Positions 25,445 through 34,039 are shown, counted from the stretch's first letter. The stretch: 64,000 nucleotides of DNA from an uncultured Bacteroidales bacterium (GCA_905233345.1 CAJODQ010000008.1:61200-125199), one strand, 5' to 3'. A program made the numbers and translations. The notes: a model not told the origin generated them from the letters alone.

Positions 25445-26179
25445 ATGGACCGGTCCAACTGGGTAGGCATTGGATTGACGGTGGTGCTCCACGCACTGCT
25501 GCTGGTCGTGTGCGTCCGCGGCGGACTGAAATACATCTATCCGCCGCCCGAGGAGCAGGCCGTGCTCATGGAATTTCCCGAGGAGTTCATCCCCGAGGAA
25601 GTGACGGTGGGCAACGAGCCGCGCGCGGAAGTGCCGAATCCGGAGGACGAGGTCCAGCTGGTGAAGCGCTCCGAGGCCCCGGTGCAGGGCACGAAGGCCA
25701 ATGAGGCCGAGGAGGCGACCGTCGGGAACGACGGCGACGTCGAAGTGCCCGAACCCGTGCGCCAGATCGACAAGCGTGCGCTCTTCCCATCAGCGGCCAA
25801 CAACAAGAAAGACACGCTGGCCACCCAGACCGCCGCGCAGCCTACGCCGCGCTTCGACGAGGGCCACGCCAGCGGCAATACGCTCTCGGGCTCTTCCGAC
25901 GGCGAGCCCTCCGCCCGCCTGGCCGGTCGCAACGTGGTGGGCTCCCTGCCGTTGCCCGAGTACGGCGTGCAGAAGGCCGGCCGCGTCGTGGTCAAGATCC
26001 TGGTCGACCGTGAGGGCAACGTCACCGATGCCATCCCCGGCATTGAGGGCACCTCCGTCACGGACCGTTCCCTCTGGGCCGCCGCCAAGAAATCGGCCCT
26101 CCAGGCCAAGTTTACGGCCAACGAAAAGGCCCCCATCTCCCAGGAAGGCACCATCACCTACATCTTCCGGCTGCAGTGA
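25445..26179 (+). CDS. tonB: TonB/TolA-like energy-transducing protein
   Basis: About 244 residues from ATG 25445 (TTG 25433 is possible). One N-terminal helix (GIGLTVVLHALLLVVCV) with a His in the membrane, as in TonB and TolA; then a long Glu/Pro-rich linker; and a C-terminal TonB-type domain (GRVVVKILVDREGNVTDA). It probably transmits energy from ExbB/ExbD to outer-membrane receptors or the envelope. The C-terminal YIFRLQ overlaps the start of the Nudix gene (GTGA). Confidence 0.85.
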   Translation: MDRSNWVGIGLTVVLHALLLVVCVRGGLKYIYPPPEEQAVLMEFPEEFIPEEVTVGNEPRAEVPNPEDEVQLVKRSEAPVQGTKANEAEEATVGNDGDVEVPEPVRQIDKRALFPSAANNKKDTLATQTAAQPTPRFDEGHASGNTLSGSSDGEPSARLAGRNVVGSLPLPEYGVQKAGRVVVKILVDREGNVTDAIPGIEGTSVTDRSLWAAAKKSALQAKFTANEKAPISQEGTITYIFRLQ

Positions 26180-26577
26180 AAACCATCGAAGTTGTCGCCG
26201 CCATCATCCGCCGGGAAGACCGTATCTTCGCGACCCAGCGGGGCTATGGTGACTGGAAGGACTGGTGGGAGTTCCCGGGCGGGAAGATGGAGCCCGGAGA
26301 GACCCCCGAAGCGGCCCTGGTGCGGGAGATCCGCGAAGAGCTTTCCACAGAAATCTGTATTGACAAGTTCCTCACGACAGTAGACTACGACTATCCCGCC
26401 TTCCACCTCACGATGCATTGTTATATGTGCTCCCTTACCGGCGAAGCGCCGCATCTCAACGAGCACGAGGCCGCCCGCTGGCTCTCCGCCGCCGAGCTTT
26501 TTAGCGTCCGCTGGCTTCCCGCTGACGAAGGTCTGCTCCCCTTGATCGCGCAGGAGCTGAAAGAATCCTGTCAATAA
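26176..26577 (+). CDS. Nudix hydrolase, MutT-like
   Basis: 133 residues from GTG 26176, overlapping the tonB stop. The Nudix box is GGKMEPGETPEAALVREIRE followed by ELSTEI, with the catalytic REIREE. The WWEFPGGKME context and short length resemble MutT/8-oxo-dGTP pyrophosphatases and CTP pyrophosphohydrolases; the substrate is not certain. It probably cleans oxidised nucleotides. Confidence 0.88.
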   Translation: MKTIEVVAAIIRREDRIFATQRGYGDWKDWWEFPGGKMEPGETPEAALVREIREELSTEICIDKFLTTVDYDYPAFHLTMHCYMCSLTGEAPHLNEHEAARWLSAAELFSVRWLPADEGLLPLIAQELKESCQ

Positions 26578-26580
26578 CTG

Positions 26581-27246
26581 ATGAAATTTGCCCCTATGAA
26601 TCATTCGATGAAATCCATTAGAATCCATTTGCGGATCCTTTTGACGCTGTTAGTTGCGGTATGGTTGGTCCTTGCTTGCAAGAAAAACGGCTGGACGGAG
26701 GAAGAGCGGGCGTTGATTGCCGGGCAGCCGGATGTCATGCGGGTCTTGACAGTAGAAAATGAAGGGGACCTGCAGGTGCTGCGTACGCCATGCACCAACC
26801 TCTCTGCTGCCATGCTGGCAGATCCGCTCTACGAACAGCTGGCCGCGAAGATGATCGCTACTGTCACTTCGCCCGAGCAGAACGGCGTGGGCATCGCGGG
26901 CCCGCAGGTTGGCCTCTCGCGTCGCATCGTGGCCGTGCAGCGTTTCGACAAGGAGGGGGAGCCCTTCGAAGTCTATCCGAACATTCGCATCACCGCCCTG
27001 CGGGGAGAGCCCGAGCTGGGGCGTGAAGGCTGCCTGTCCGTCCCCGGACGGCGCGGCGAAGTGCTCCGTTATCGGGACATCGACATCCAATATACCCTTC
27101 CTGCGAGCGGCAAGGATACCACCGAGCGCATCGAGGGCTTCACCGCCGTCATCTTCCAGCACGAAACCGACCACCTCGACGGGGTGCTCTACACCGACAA
27201 GCTGGCCCCGGAGCATCCGGAAGACACAGCCTCAGATTCCGAATAG
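26581..27246 (+). CDS. def: Peptide deformylase with lipoprotein signal
   Basis: 221 residues. The three deformylase motifs are intact: GVGIAGPQVG, EGCLS (metal Cys) and QHETDHLDG (metal His pair). Instead of starting just before the catalytic domain, the protein has a hydrophobic segment ending in the lipobox VLAC (Cys about residue 33 from ATG 26581, or 24 from ATG 26608, a more usual signal length). It therefore looks like an envelope lipoprotein rather than a ribosome-associated enzyme, and its substrate in that compartment would be unusual. Its 3' end overlaps the convergent exonuclease gene by 15 bases. Confidence 0.88.
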   Translation: MKFAPMNHSMKSIRIHLRILLTLLVAVWLVLACKKNGWTEEERALIAGQPDVMRVLTVENEGDLQVLRTPCTNLSAAMLADPLYEQLAAKMIATVTSPEQNGVGIAGPQVGLSRRIVAVQRFDKEGEPFEVYPNIRITALRGEPELGREGCLSVPGRRGEVLRYRDIDIQYTLPASGKDTTERIEGFTAVIFQHETDHLDGVLYTDKLAPEHPEDTASDSE

Positions 27247-27738
27247 TTTTAGTTTCAACGCGATGTGTGCGCAGGCCTCGGCGTCGGCCAGGGCGTGGTG
27301 GTGCTGCCGGAGGTCGAAGCCGCAGGCATCGGCGACGGTTTGGAGCTGGTGGTTGGGCAGGTCATGCCCGAAGTGCCGCCGGGAGGCGGCCAGTGTGTCG
27401 TAGAAGACGTAATCGGGATAATCCAGCTGGTAGACACGGAAGACGGCCTTCAGGCAGCCTTCGTCGAAGCGCGCGTTATGCGCCACCAGCGGCAGCCCTT
27501 CAATCCGTGGCGCAATCTGCTCCCAGACATACGGAAAGACAGGCGCACTGTCCGTGTCACAGGGGCCCAACCCGTGCACGCGCTGGCAGAACCACTGGTA
27601 GTATTCCGGTTCCGGATGGATCAGTGAATAAATAGAATCGACGATCTCGCCGCCATGCACGACCACCACGCCCACGCTGCAGACGCTGCAGGGCTGTTCG
27701 TTGGCCGTCTCAAAATCGATGGCAGCAAAATCCGTCAT
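27232..27738 (-). CDS. DnaQ-like (DEDDh) 3'-5' exonuclease
   Basis: 168 residues from ATG 27738 (MTDFAAIDFETA). Exo I is AIDFETA, Exo II HNARFDEGCL, Exo III HHALADAEACAHI with the DEDDh His. Without a polymerase domain it could proofread, trim RNA or degrade short DNA. It overlaps the deformylase gene at its 3' end and follows the DUF1232 gene by 5 bases. Confidence 0.88.
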   Translation of the reverse strand: MTDFAAIDFETANEQPCSVCSVGVVVVHGGEIVDSIYSLIHPEPEYYQWFCQRVHGLGPCDTDSAPVFPYVWEQIAPRIEGLPLVAHNARFDEGCLKAVFRVYQLDYPDYVFYDTLAASRRHFGHDLPNHQLQTVADACGFDLRQHHHALADAEACAHIALKLKLFGI

Positions 27739-27743
27739 GAAAA

Positions 27744-28106
27744 TTATTCGGCGTAGCCGATGGTGACGACCGGCCCGAACCATTTGTCGAGCGTCGCGTC
27801 GACTCTCCGTTCGATCTCGGGGGTGATGTGCTTGTTGATGCGCTTGAAGATCCAGGCAGCCACGCCTACGTCGTCCAGCATGCCGAACAGGCCCAGAAAC
27901 TTGCGGGGCAGCAGGTCGTGCGGTACGACGATATAGACGATGCCGGCGTAGACCATTGCCTTTTCAGAGGCGGACAGATCGCCGTACTGCAGTGTGTAAT
28001 AAAACTTCAGCACGATGCGGGCGCCTGCCCGTCCGGCCTTCCTGGAGAAAGCCACGACGTAGCGCCAGACATTTTGAGCCAGTTGTTTTCCGTCCATTTT
28101 CTTCAA
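27744..28106 (-). CDS. YkvA-family DUF1232 membrane protein
   Basis: 120 residues. The DUF1232 core YIVVPHDLLPRKFLGLFGMLDDVGVA is clear; one or two weakly hydrophobic helices suggest membrane association. No function is established for the family. It is probably cotranscribed with the exonuclease gene downstream. Confidence 0.82.
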   Translation of the reverse strand: MKKMDGKQLAQNVWRYVVAFSRKAGRAGARIVLKFYYTLQYGDLSASEKAMVYAGIVYIVVPHDLLPRKFLGLFGMLDDVGVAAWIFKRINKHITPEIERRVDATLDKWFGPVVTIGYAE

Positions 28107-28155
28107 ACTATTTGGTGAACACGTCCGAAATCACTGCATAATAAGTGCCAGAAAT

Positions 28156-28770
28156 TTATAACAGCGGTTTCAGCTCTTTTTCGAAGATTTCCCGCGCCAC
28201 GATGCGGTAGTGGGGATGGTATGTCTCGTTGAAAATGCGGCTGTGGTGCAGGATATAGTGTCCTTCGGCCATCAGGGAATCGATGGCTGCCAGATCGGCA
28301 GATGCATCGGGAATAGCGGGGAAGTCCTTCCGGATGACGGCCGCTACAGCGGTCCATTTCTCTTTCCAGGCATCCGTTGACAGGATTTTGCCCGCGTTGG
28401 CGCTCCGCACGAAAGCATCCAGCAGCGTTTCGGCATCCACGCGGGAATCCAGCACAACGGAAAGGTCAACGCGGACATAGTTCCCGGCATCACCCACCAG
28501 TACATAACGCACTGCCGGCATGGTATACCGGGCGTTGTCCAAGTCTTCCTGATAGGTCTCCAATTCTGACATCAGATATGCCTTGGCAGCTTCCGGATTG
28601 GGGATCAGATGTCCCGGTCCCAGATTGTCCTGGCAGAAACTTTTATAGATATCTTGTACCCGGCTCTCCGGATACTGTTTCAATTGCTGTTCGATGGCTC
28701 CCCGCGTTGGATCTGCCTGACAGGAAGACAGCAGCAAAAAGGAAAGGATGAAAAGGAAAATGCGGGTCAT
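28156..28770 (-). CDS. Hypothetical lipoprotein
   Basis: 204 residues from ATG 28770, with lipobox LLSSC (Cys about residue 17). The rest is helical with no motif I recognise; FCQDNLGPGHLIPN and HYILHHSRIFNETYHPHYRIV are candidate signatures. It sits 10 bases downstream of the membrane protein at 28781-29923, so the two likely form an operon. Start chosen at the lipoprotein signal, not at the longer frame from 28863, which would run into the neighbour. Confidence 0.7.
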   Translation of the reverse strand: MTRIFLFILSFLLLSSCQADPTRGAIEQQLKQYPESRVQDIYKSFCQDNLGPGHLIPNPEAAKAYLMSELETYQEDLDNARYTMPAVRYVLVGDAGNYVRVDLSVVLDSRVDAETLLDAFVRSANAGKILSTDAWKEKWTAVAAVIRKDFPAIPDASADLAAIDSLMAEGHYILHHSRIFNETYHPHYRIVAREIFEKELKPLL

Positions 28771-28780
28771 ATCTTGCCGT

Positions 28781-29923
28781 TTACGCTCCTTGCGATTCCA
28801 GTCTTTTTTTGAATCGCTTTCTTCGCGATGCATATTCAATCCATTTCCAAGATACCGTGACAATCCAAGTCGCCAGAGCGGTAATAATAGTTGTCAGCCA
28901 AAATAGCCGCATGCTCTGCTTATTCTCATTTTCCAGATGCTTGACAAACAGCAACAGATCAACTTCTCCCTTCATTAAATGTTTCAGTTTTTCCGGGTCA
29001 GAATATACGACTTTCGTCAGCCCAATCTCGTCCGGTTCCGGAATCACGTCCGCCAATGAAATCGGTGATCCGAAGTCAATGGTCAGCCTGAAATTGCCGG
29101 GCAATTCTTCCCACCACAGGTTTTTGGTTTGAAGTGAATCTTTTTGGTAAATTCTTCTTTGACACAAAAGGTGGATGTATGTATATGACCTAGAGATGTC
29201 TTTAAGCTCACGGTTGACATTTCCGAAGACCGGGTTGTTTATATTGAAGACACTTGAATGAGAATCAGAATAAAAAACAATGACGTCCTTTGATAAGGTG
29301 TCCTTGAAATAAACATGCTCGTAACCTTTAAAGCAATTATATTGATAGTGATTCCTTATTTCATGGATATAGACAGCCAATGAATCGTTTACATAGATAT
29401 TGGTATCCTGGAAGTGTTTGTTGACAAATCTTTCTTGCATGTTCCTCGTGAGGCGGGGCAGTCTGGAGGTTGATTCGAAGCAGAAGTAAGTCCAGATGCA
29501 AGAATTGACGCTGTCTATATTGTTTAATTGTTGAGGATGATGTGCCTTTATGTATTCGCGAGTAGTATAAGCGCCAATATTGGCGGTATGAGTAGATGAA
29601 GAATAGGTAGGACTTCCAGCCGTTATTCCCCAGAAACGCCCCCAGTCGCCACTACGTTCAACCAACTTGTTCATGGATGAATCACGCAAGTACCCTTTGA
29701 GTGAACGATTGCTGACGGCAAGGGTCATATCCATATCCACATATTCTGGTCCTTCGGCCAATATTGAAACATTGACCTTATTTTGGGGAATCTGGTTAGC
29801 CCAAAGGAAAAGGTGGATAAAGACAAATAGTAAAGCGCCGGCAATGAAAATCTTTAGCAAACTGCGTTTGCCATACGAAGACATTTTCGAGATGATATGG
29901 ATCTGGGAAAAGAAGTTAGTCAT
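28781..29923 (-). CDS. Hypothetical membrane protein, AT-rich
   Basis: 380 residues from ATG 29923 (or 367 from ATG 29884). It has an N-terminal membrane helix (SLLKIFIAGALLFVFIHLFL), a large extracytoplasmic domain of about 290 residues and a C-terminal membrane helix (LFWLTTIITALATWIV). No domain recognised. Codon use is visibly more AT-rich than neighbouring genes, suggesting recent acquisition. Its promoter is at 29952-29959. Confidence 0.7.
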   Translation of the reverse strand: MTNFFSQIHIISKMSSYGKRSLLKIFIAGALLFVFIHLFLWANQIPQNKVNVSILAEGPEYVDMDMTLAVSNRSLKGYLRDSSMNKLVERSGDWGRFWGITAGSPTYSSSTHTANIGAYTTREYIKAHHPQQLNNIDSVNSCIWTYFCFESTSRLPRLTRNMQERFVNKHFQDTNIYVNDSLAVYIHEIRNHYQYNCFKGYEHVYFKDTLSKDVIVFYSDSHSSVFNINNPVFGNVNRELKDISRSYTYIHLLCQRRIYQKDSLQTKNLWWEELPGNFRLTIDFGSPISLADVIPEPDEIGLTKVVYSDPEKLKHLMKGEVDLLLFVKHLENENKQSMRLFWLTTIITALATWIVTVSWKWIEYASRRKRFKKRLESQGA

Positions 29924-29951
29924 TTTCTAACAGGGGAATGAAAGGCACATA

Positions 29952-29959
29952 CAAATATA
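29952..29959 (-). promoter_or_regulatory. Bacteroidota -7 box of the 28781-29923 gene
   Basis: TATATTTG on the minus strand, 29 bases before the ATG at 29923. Confidence 0.55.
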
Positions 29960-30097
29960 CAAAAATGATAAACATGACGATGATTTCCCGGTTTGGCTTC
30001 ACATGAGCGGAATCATAAAAGTCGCATAATAAACGACGCACGCGTGCATTTTCTCATTATTTCGTATCTTGTATGCGAAAACCAATATCCTTGAACG

Positions 30098-30844
30098 ATG
30101 AATAGAACACTCAATACAATAATTGCCGCCATAATCACTCTTCTCGTGCTGGTCCTTGCATGCTCAGCCAACTGGGCTTCGTCCCATGAATACCTTCCGG
30201 CCAGGGAGGGCCCGGACGGGATTGACATCTCTCACCATAATGGAAAGATTAATTGGAAGAAGGTCAAGGATAAATGCCCGGACCTGTCTTTCGTCTATAT
30301 CAAGTGCACGGAAGGCGCCACCTTTGTGGACCCGAAATTCAAGGCAAACGTGGAAGGCGCCCGTAGCCAGGGGTACAACGTCGGGGGCTACCACTACTTC
30401 CGGATGACCAGCAGTGCCCATGACCAGTTCGCACATTTCAAGCAGCAACTGGATGGCGTCGACTGCAATCTCATCCCGATGGTCGATGTCGAGAAAAACG
30501 ACGGGAAGACCCGGGAAGAGCTGCAGGACAGCCTCCATGTCATGCTGGATCTGCTGGAGGCGGCATATGGCGTAAAGCCGGTTCTGTACGGATTAAACGC
30601 TTCGTACAACAGGCTCTGTGCCCCGGAGTTCAATGGCTATACGTTATATATCGGCAGGTACGGGGATGATTCTCCGGTCGTGACGGGCGCAGGCCGATAC
30701 GCCATCTGGCAGTATTCAATATCCGGGATTATCAAGGGGATTCCCCAGCCCGTCGACCTCTGTCGGTTCCACCCAGACACGGATTTAGAGGACATTCTGC
30801 TGCCTCAGGACCCTACAACTCCTACCATTGAAGTGCGCCAATAA
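30098..30844 (+). CDS. GH25 muramidase (lysozyme) lipoprotein
   Basis: 248 residues with a lipoprotein signal (LVLAC, Cys about residue 22). GH25 motifs: GIDISHHNGKINW, YIKCTEGATF, GYHYFR, and PMVDVE with the catalytic Asp-x-Glu pair. GH25 enzymes cut the beta-1,4 bond between N-acetylmuramate and N-acetylglucosamine. As a lipoprotein it may remodel the cell's own wall or act on competitors after surface display; no immunity gene is evident. The promoter is weak (TATCTTGT near 30064). Confidence 0.88.
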   Translation: MNRTLNTIIAAIITLLVLVLACSANWASSHEYLPAREGPDGIDISHHNGKINWKKVKDKCPDLSFVYIKCTEGATFVDPKFKANVEGARSQGYNVGGYHYFRMTSSAHDQFAHFKQQLDGVDCNLIPMVDVEKNDGKTREELQDSLHVMLDLLEAAYGVKPVLYGLNASYNRLCAPEFNGYTLYIGRYGDDSPVVTGAGRYAIWQYSISGIIKGIPQPVDLCRFHPDTDLEDILLPQDPTTPTIEVRQ

Positions 30845-30885
30845 CGGCATGCTGATAGTCACCGCGTCAGGAAAGGCTGTGAAAT

Positions 30886-30895
30886 GGGGGGGGGG
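30886..30895. repeat. Ten-G homopolymer tract
   Basis: A run of 10 G lies between the GH25 stop and the DUF4143 ATPase stop, inside a short open stretch (about 30849-30945, reading MLIVTASGKAVKW...SNLEEAYDYVRS) that resembles a gene fragment. Long G runs are prone to slippage. No complete gene is disrupted by it. Confidence 0.45.
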
Positions 30896-30919
30896 AAGTA
30901 ATCTTGAAGAGGCTTATGA

Positions 30920-32197
30920 TTATGTGAGGAGCCAGTCTATTGCGGAGATGATGTGGATAGTCTTGCTGTCGATTTGCACATCCCGCGTGGGGGTAAATGC
31001 GATCAGGGTGAGGTTATTGCAGTTGAGGGAACCTGCCGCCTGAAGAAGGGCTGTAGTCTCCCGGTTAAATGATTTCGGAGTGTCAATTTCGTATGTAACC
31101 TGGATGAGTTCAAGAGCTCGGTCTTTGTCACAGACGACAAAGTCTACTTCTTTTGCTCTGGGATGGGCCTTGTAGTAGTAAACGTCCTGAAAATTGTACG
31201 CGCAGCGTCGAAGGAGTTCAATGTAAACCACATTTTCAAGACGCCAGCCGATGTTCTCTCCGGCCATCGAGTTCTCACGATTGTTCTGGAATCCGGGATC
31301 CACGATATAAGATTTTGGGTTCCTGATTCTGTTTTTGCTCTTGAAAGAATGCTTCGTGAGTATCTGGATGAAAAATGCCTGACGGAGATAGTCCGTGTAT
31401 TTCTTGCAGGTTTTGTCGCTGATGCCAAGGATGCCCGACATATCATCATAGTTGATTTCCTGACAGGCGTTATTGATGAGGTGGTTGGCTATCTTCCGGA
31501 GTGCATCGACATTGTGGATCTTGAAGCGGCGTTTGATGTCTTTTTCCAGAATGGCGCCGATGAGACTTTCAATATATCTCCGTTTGTTTCTGATGTGCTG
31601 GAGCTCTGGGAAACCTCCGGTCACGATGTAGTCCATAAAAGCGCTCTTGCGGGACGCATCAGCCTTGGTGGTGATGCTTGCGGTGTCAATCTGATGGAAG
31701 GTACAATATTCGGCGAATGAGAACGGGAAGAGGCGGATCTCGTTGTAGCGGCCGGTCAGGTGTGTGGCCAGTTCGCTGCTGAGCAGTTTGGCATTGCTGC
31801 CCGTCACGAATATCCTCATCTTGCTTCTCAGAAGCCGGTTCACGAACAGGTGCCAACCGTCCACATCCTGAATCTCATCCAGGAAGAGGTAAGGGATGTC
31901 CGTACCATAAAGTTGGTAAACGCACGAAAGGACGGTATTTAGGTCCCTCGCTTCTATCCCGAGGAGCCGGTCGTCGTCAAGATTGACGTAGCCGTACCGG
32001 ACGCCATGCTCCAGCAGCACTTTATGGCAGAGGGTGGACTTTCCGCTACGCCGTACGCCGATTACAACTTGAGCCATGGCGCTGTCAAACTCGAACAGTG
32101 ATTCTTCTCGGCGCGGCACCCACTCCGAAGGGTTGTATCCCCTTATTTCATCTCTTTGTTCAGCAAGGACTTGCAGGATGATTCTCTCTTCAATCAT
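30920..32197 (-). CDS. ATP-binding protein, AAA_14/DUF4143 family
   Basis: 425 residues from ATG 32197. N-terminal P-loop VIGVRRSGKSTL, Walker B LFLDEIQDV, sensor FVTGSNAKLL, then the DUF4143 C-terminal part with YYKAHPRAKEVDFVVCD, a restriction-endonuclease-like EVDF motif. The family is abundant in gut Bacteroidales, often in many copies; its role is unknown. The upstream region has the -7 box and three direct repeats at 32-bp spacing. Confidence 0.85.
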   Translation of the reverse strand: MIEERIILQVLAEQRDEIRGYNPSEWVPRREESLFEFDSAMAQVVIGVRRSGKSTLCHKVLLEHGVRYGYVNLDDDRLLGIEARDLNTVLSCVYQLYGTDIPYLFLDEIQDVDGWHLFVNRLLRSKMRIFVTGSNAKLLSSELATHLTGRYNEIRLFPFSFAEYCTFHQIDTASITTKADASRKSAFMDYIVTGGFPELQHIRNKRRYIESLIGAILEKDIKRRFKIHNVDALRKIANHLINNACQEINYDDMSGILGISDKTCKKYTDYLRQAFFIQILTKHSFKSKNRIRNPKSYIVDPGFQNNRENSMAGENIGWRLENVVYIELLRRCAYNFQDVYYYKAHPRAKEVDFVVCDKDRALELIQVTYEIDTPKSFNRETTALLQAAGSLNCNNLTLIAFTPTRDVQIDSKTIHIISAIDWLLT

Positions 32198-32218
32198 GTT
32201 TTGCCTATATCGTTGATA

Positions 32219-32226
32219 CAAAGATA
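32219..32226 (-). promoter_or_regulatory. Bacteroidota -7 box of the DUF4143 ATPase gene
   Basis: TATCTTTG on the minus strand, 21 bases before ATG 32197, immediately downstream of the repeat array. Confidence 0.6.
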
Positions 32227-32240
32227 GTAAAAATATGAGA

Positions 32241-32319
32241 ATTCCGATAAAATGCAGATAATAATTTTCTTAATTCCGATAAAGTGCGGTAAATAATTGC
32301 CCGAATTCCGATAAAGTGA
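32241..32319. repeat. Three direct repeats with exact 32-bp period
   Basis: ATTCCGATAAA(A/G)TG starts at 32241, 32273 and 32305. Bases between repeats are only partly conserved. The array lies directly upstream of the DUF4143 ATPase promoter, where a -33 element and activator or repressor sites would be. It is too short and too loosely conserved to be a CRISPR array. Confidence 0.75.
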
Positions 32320-32346
32320 AGAGAACTGTTTTCCTGCCGCTTTGTA

Positions 32347-33285
32347 TCAATAGTTCGCGTTCATGAATTCGGCCATCCGGGCATTGACTTCCCGGGAGGC
32401 GGGGAGGTCTATGTCCAGGACATTGTGGTCATGGCCTACTTTCTTGTCGGTGGAGGCGATGTCTACGAAGTCCAGCGGGCGGCCGAGCGCTTCGCTGTCA
32501 TCCCGGATCTTGAGCGATTCGGAGCGGATGAAATCGTTGGTGCAGGTGGAGACGAACAAAGGACCCGTGTAACTGGCAAAATAAGTGCGCGGTGACATGG
32601 CGGCCAACCAATCCTTGTCTTCGTAGCGGGGACCGATAAACCATTCCAGGGCAGCTTTCGTGAAGGCCTTCAGATTCGCGAAGTTGGCATAATCATAGGC
32701 CGGGCAGTTGAGGAGCACGCCGCGGGGCGAGAAAACCGCGGGGCGGATCGGGAGCGAAGGATCTTCCGCCCCTTCCGCCATGTAGAGCGCCAGATGTCCC
32801 CCAGCCGAATCGCCCGTCAGGAACATCCGGTCCGGATTAAGACCCAGCTCCGCGGCATGGGTAACCAGGAAATCCAGCCCCGTGGCGCAGTCGGCCAGCT
32901 CGTCCGACACGTCGCGCTGTCCGTCGTTCAGGCGGTATTCGAGCAGGACGACATCGTAACCTTCCTTCAGGAAAACCGATGCGATGTCGCGATTGTTCTC
33001 TTTCAAGCCGGCCACGTAGAAACCACCGTGGAAGTCGATCACGGTGGCATCCTTGCGGACCGCCGGGTCGGCATAGTAGATGTCCAGCACCTGCGCAGGA
33101 TCGCCGTTCTCCACGTAGGGGACAGCGAGACGCTTCTCGCAGGAGTCGGCATAGAACAACCCCGGTATGGGCTTTGAGCTTACAGCCGCAATCATTTTCA
33201 AGATGGGCTTGGTCATCCTGACGTTGCAGCCGGCCAATAGGAGCAGGGCGCCGACCAGCAGCGCTGCGGTACGAATTCTTTTCAT
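32347..33285 (-). CDS. Alpha/beta-hydrolase (HSL-like esterase) lipoprotein
   Basis: 312 residues, lipobox LLAGC (Cys about residue 20). Oxyanion motif FHGGFYVAG, nucleophile elbow GDSAGGH, probable Asp in the STCTNDFI region and His in VGHDHN. It resembles the hormone-sensitive-lipase family of carboxylesterases, here in the envelope; substrate unknown. A promoter at 33304-33311 is divergent from that of the next gene. Confidence 0.85.
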   Translation of the reverse strand: MKRIRTAALLVGALLLLAGCNVRMTKPILKMIAAVSSKPIPGLFYADSCEKRLAVPYVENGDPAQVLDIYYADPAVRKDATVIDFHGGFYVAGLKENNRDIASVFLKEGYDVVLLEYRLNDGQRDVSDELADCATGLDFLVTHAAELGLNPDRMFLTGDSAGGHLALYMAEGAEDPSLPIRPAVFSPRGVLLNCPAYDYANFANLKAFTKAALEWFIGPRYEDKDWLAAMSPRTYFASYTGPLFVSTCTNDFIRSESLKIRDDSEALGRPLDFVDIASTDKKVGHDHNVLDIDLPASREVNARMAEFMNANY

Positions 33286-33303
33286 AACAGAGAGGTTTCG
33301 TCA

Positions 33304-33311
33304 CAAAAATA
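33304..33311 (-). promoter_or_regulatory. Bacteroidota -7 box of the esterase gene
   Basis: TATTTTTG on the minus strand, 18 bases before the ATG at 33285. Confidence 0.55.
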
Positions 33312-33336
33312 AGAAAAAGAAACGAATCCGTTTTCG

Positions 33337-33344
33337 TAACTTTG
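33337..33344 (+). promoter_or_regulatory. Bacteroidota -7 box of the 33368 gene
   Basis: TAACTTTG, 23 bases before ATG 33368. Confidence 0.55.
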
Positions 33345-33367
33345 TACCATGTCAAAATAGCATAGCC

Positions 33368-34030
33368 ATGAACTTTTCACTGCATAACGAAGACATCACG
33401 TATTTTTACACCTGGGGCGGGCCGCTGAAAGTGTGCGGGAAGGGGAAGGTCTGCGAAGAAGACCTGGACGTGAAATACGATCGCGGCGAAGGCCGCAGAT
33501 GGACAGACGAATACGACGGCGTGGCATTCGAAAACAGCATCACCGAGGTGGGCCCCGGCTTCCTGGAGGGCTTCTGCAACCTGTCGTATATCGTGATTCC
33601 CTATACCCTCCAGTCCATTGCCGTGACGCCCGCGCTGAAGGCGCTGCTCAAGAAAAACAAGGTGCTCGTCCGCGGCTGGTATGACAGCTATGGGGAGCGC
33701 TTCGCGCAGGAAAATGGCCTGGATTTTCGCCACGCTGACATTCTCGTGGGGTGGGCCCGGGATGAGGCGCACATGACCGATACCCGGCTGGAAATCCGCT
33801 TCCGGGAAGATGGGAAACCTTACCGTTTCTATGACGACATCTGCCCCGGCTGGGCGGCCAGCAACAACGGCGGCGGCACCTATGAAAGGGAACTGGATGA
33901 AGATTTCTTCGTCGGGGAGACCCTGGAGAGCATCGCCGGATGGCTCGAGCGCTTCAAGGACGATGTCCTGAAGAACGAAGACCTCCGCTATTATCTGGAG
34001 ACCGCCAACCGGCGCTACGCGAAGAAATAG
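33368..34030 (+). CDS. Hypothetical protein, weak LRR-like segment
   Basis: 220 residues from ATG 33368. The middle part (ENSITEVGPGFLEGFCNLSYIVIP and following) reads like one or two BspA-type leucine-rich repeats; the flanks are acidic and have no recognised domain. No signal peptide. The tail is highly charged (KDDVLKNEDLRYYLE). Function unknown. It ends 9 bases from the convergent phosphoesterase gene. Confidence 0.7.
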   Translation: MNFSLHNEDITYFYTWGGPLKVCGKGKVCEEDLDVKYDRGEGRRWTDEYDGVAFENSITEVGPGFLEGFCNLSYIVIPYTLQSIAVTPALKALLKKNKVLVRGWYDSYGERFAQENGLDFRHADILVGWARDEAHMTDTRLEIRFREDGKPYRFYDDICPGWAASNNGGGTYERELDEDFFVGETLESIAGWLERFKDDVLKNEDLRYYLETANRRYAKK

Positions 34031-34039
34031 AAGCCTGAA

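Noticed and set aside
32241-32319. Possible CRISPR mini-array
   Set aside because: Three units with one or two mismatches, only about 14 conserved bases per 32-bp period, partly conserved spacers and no cas genes.
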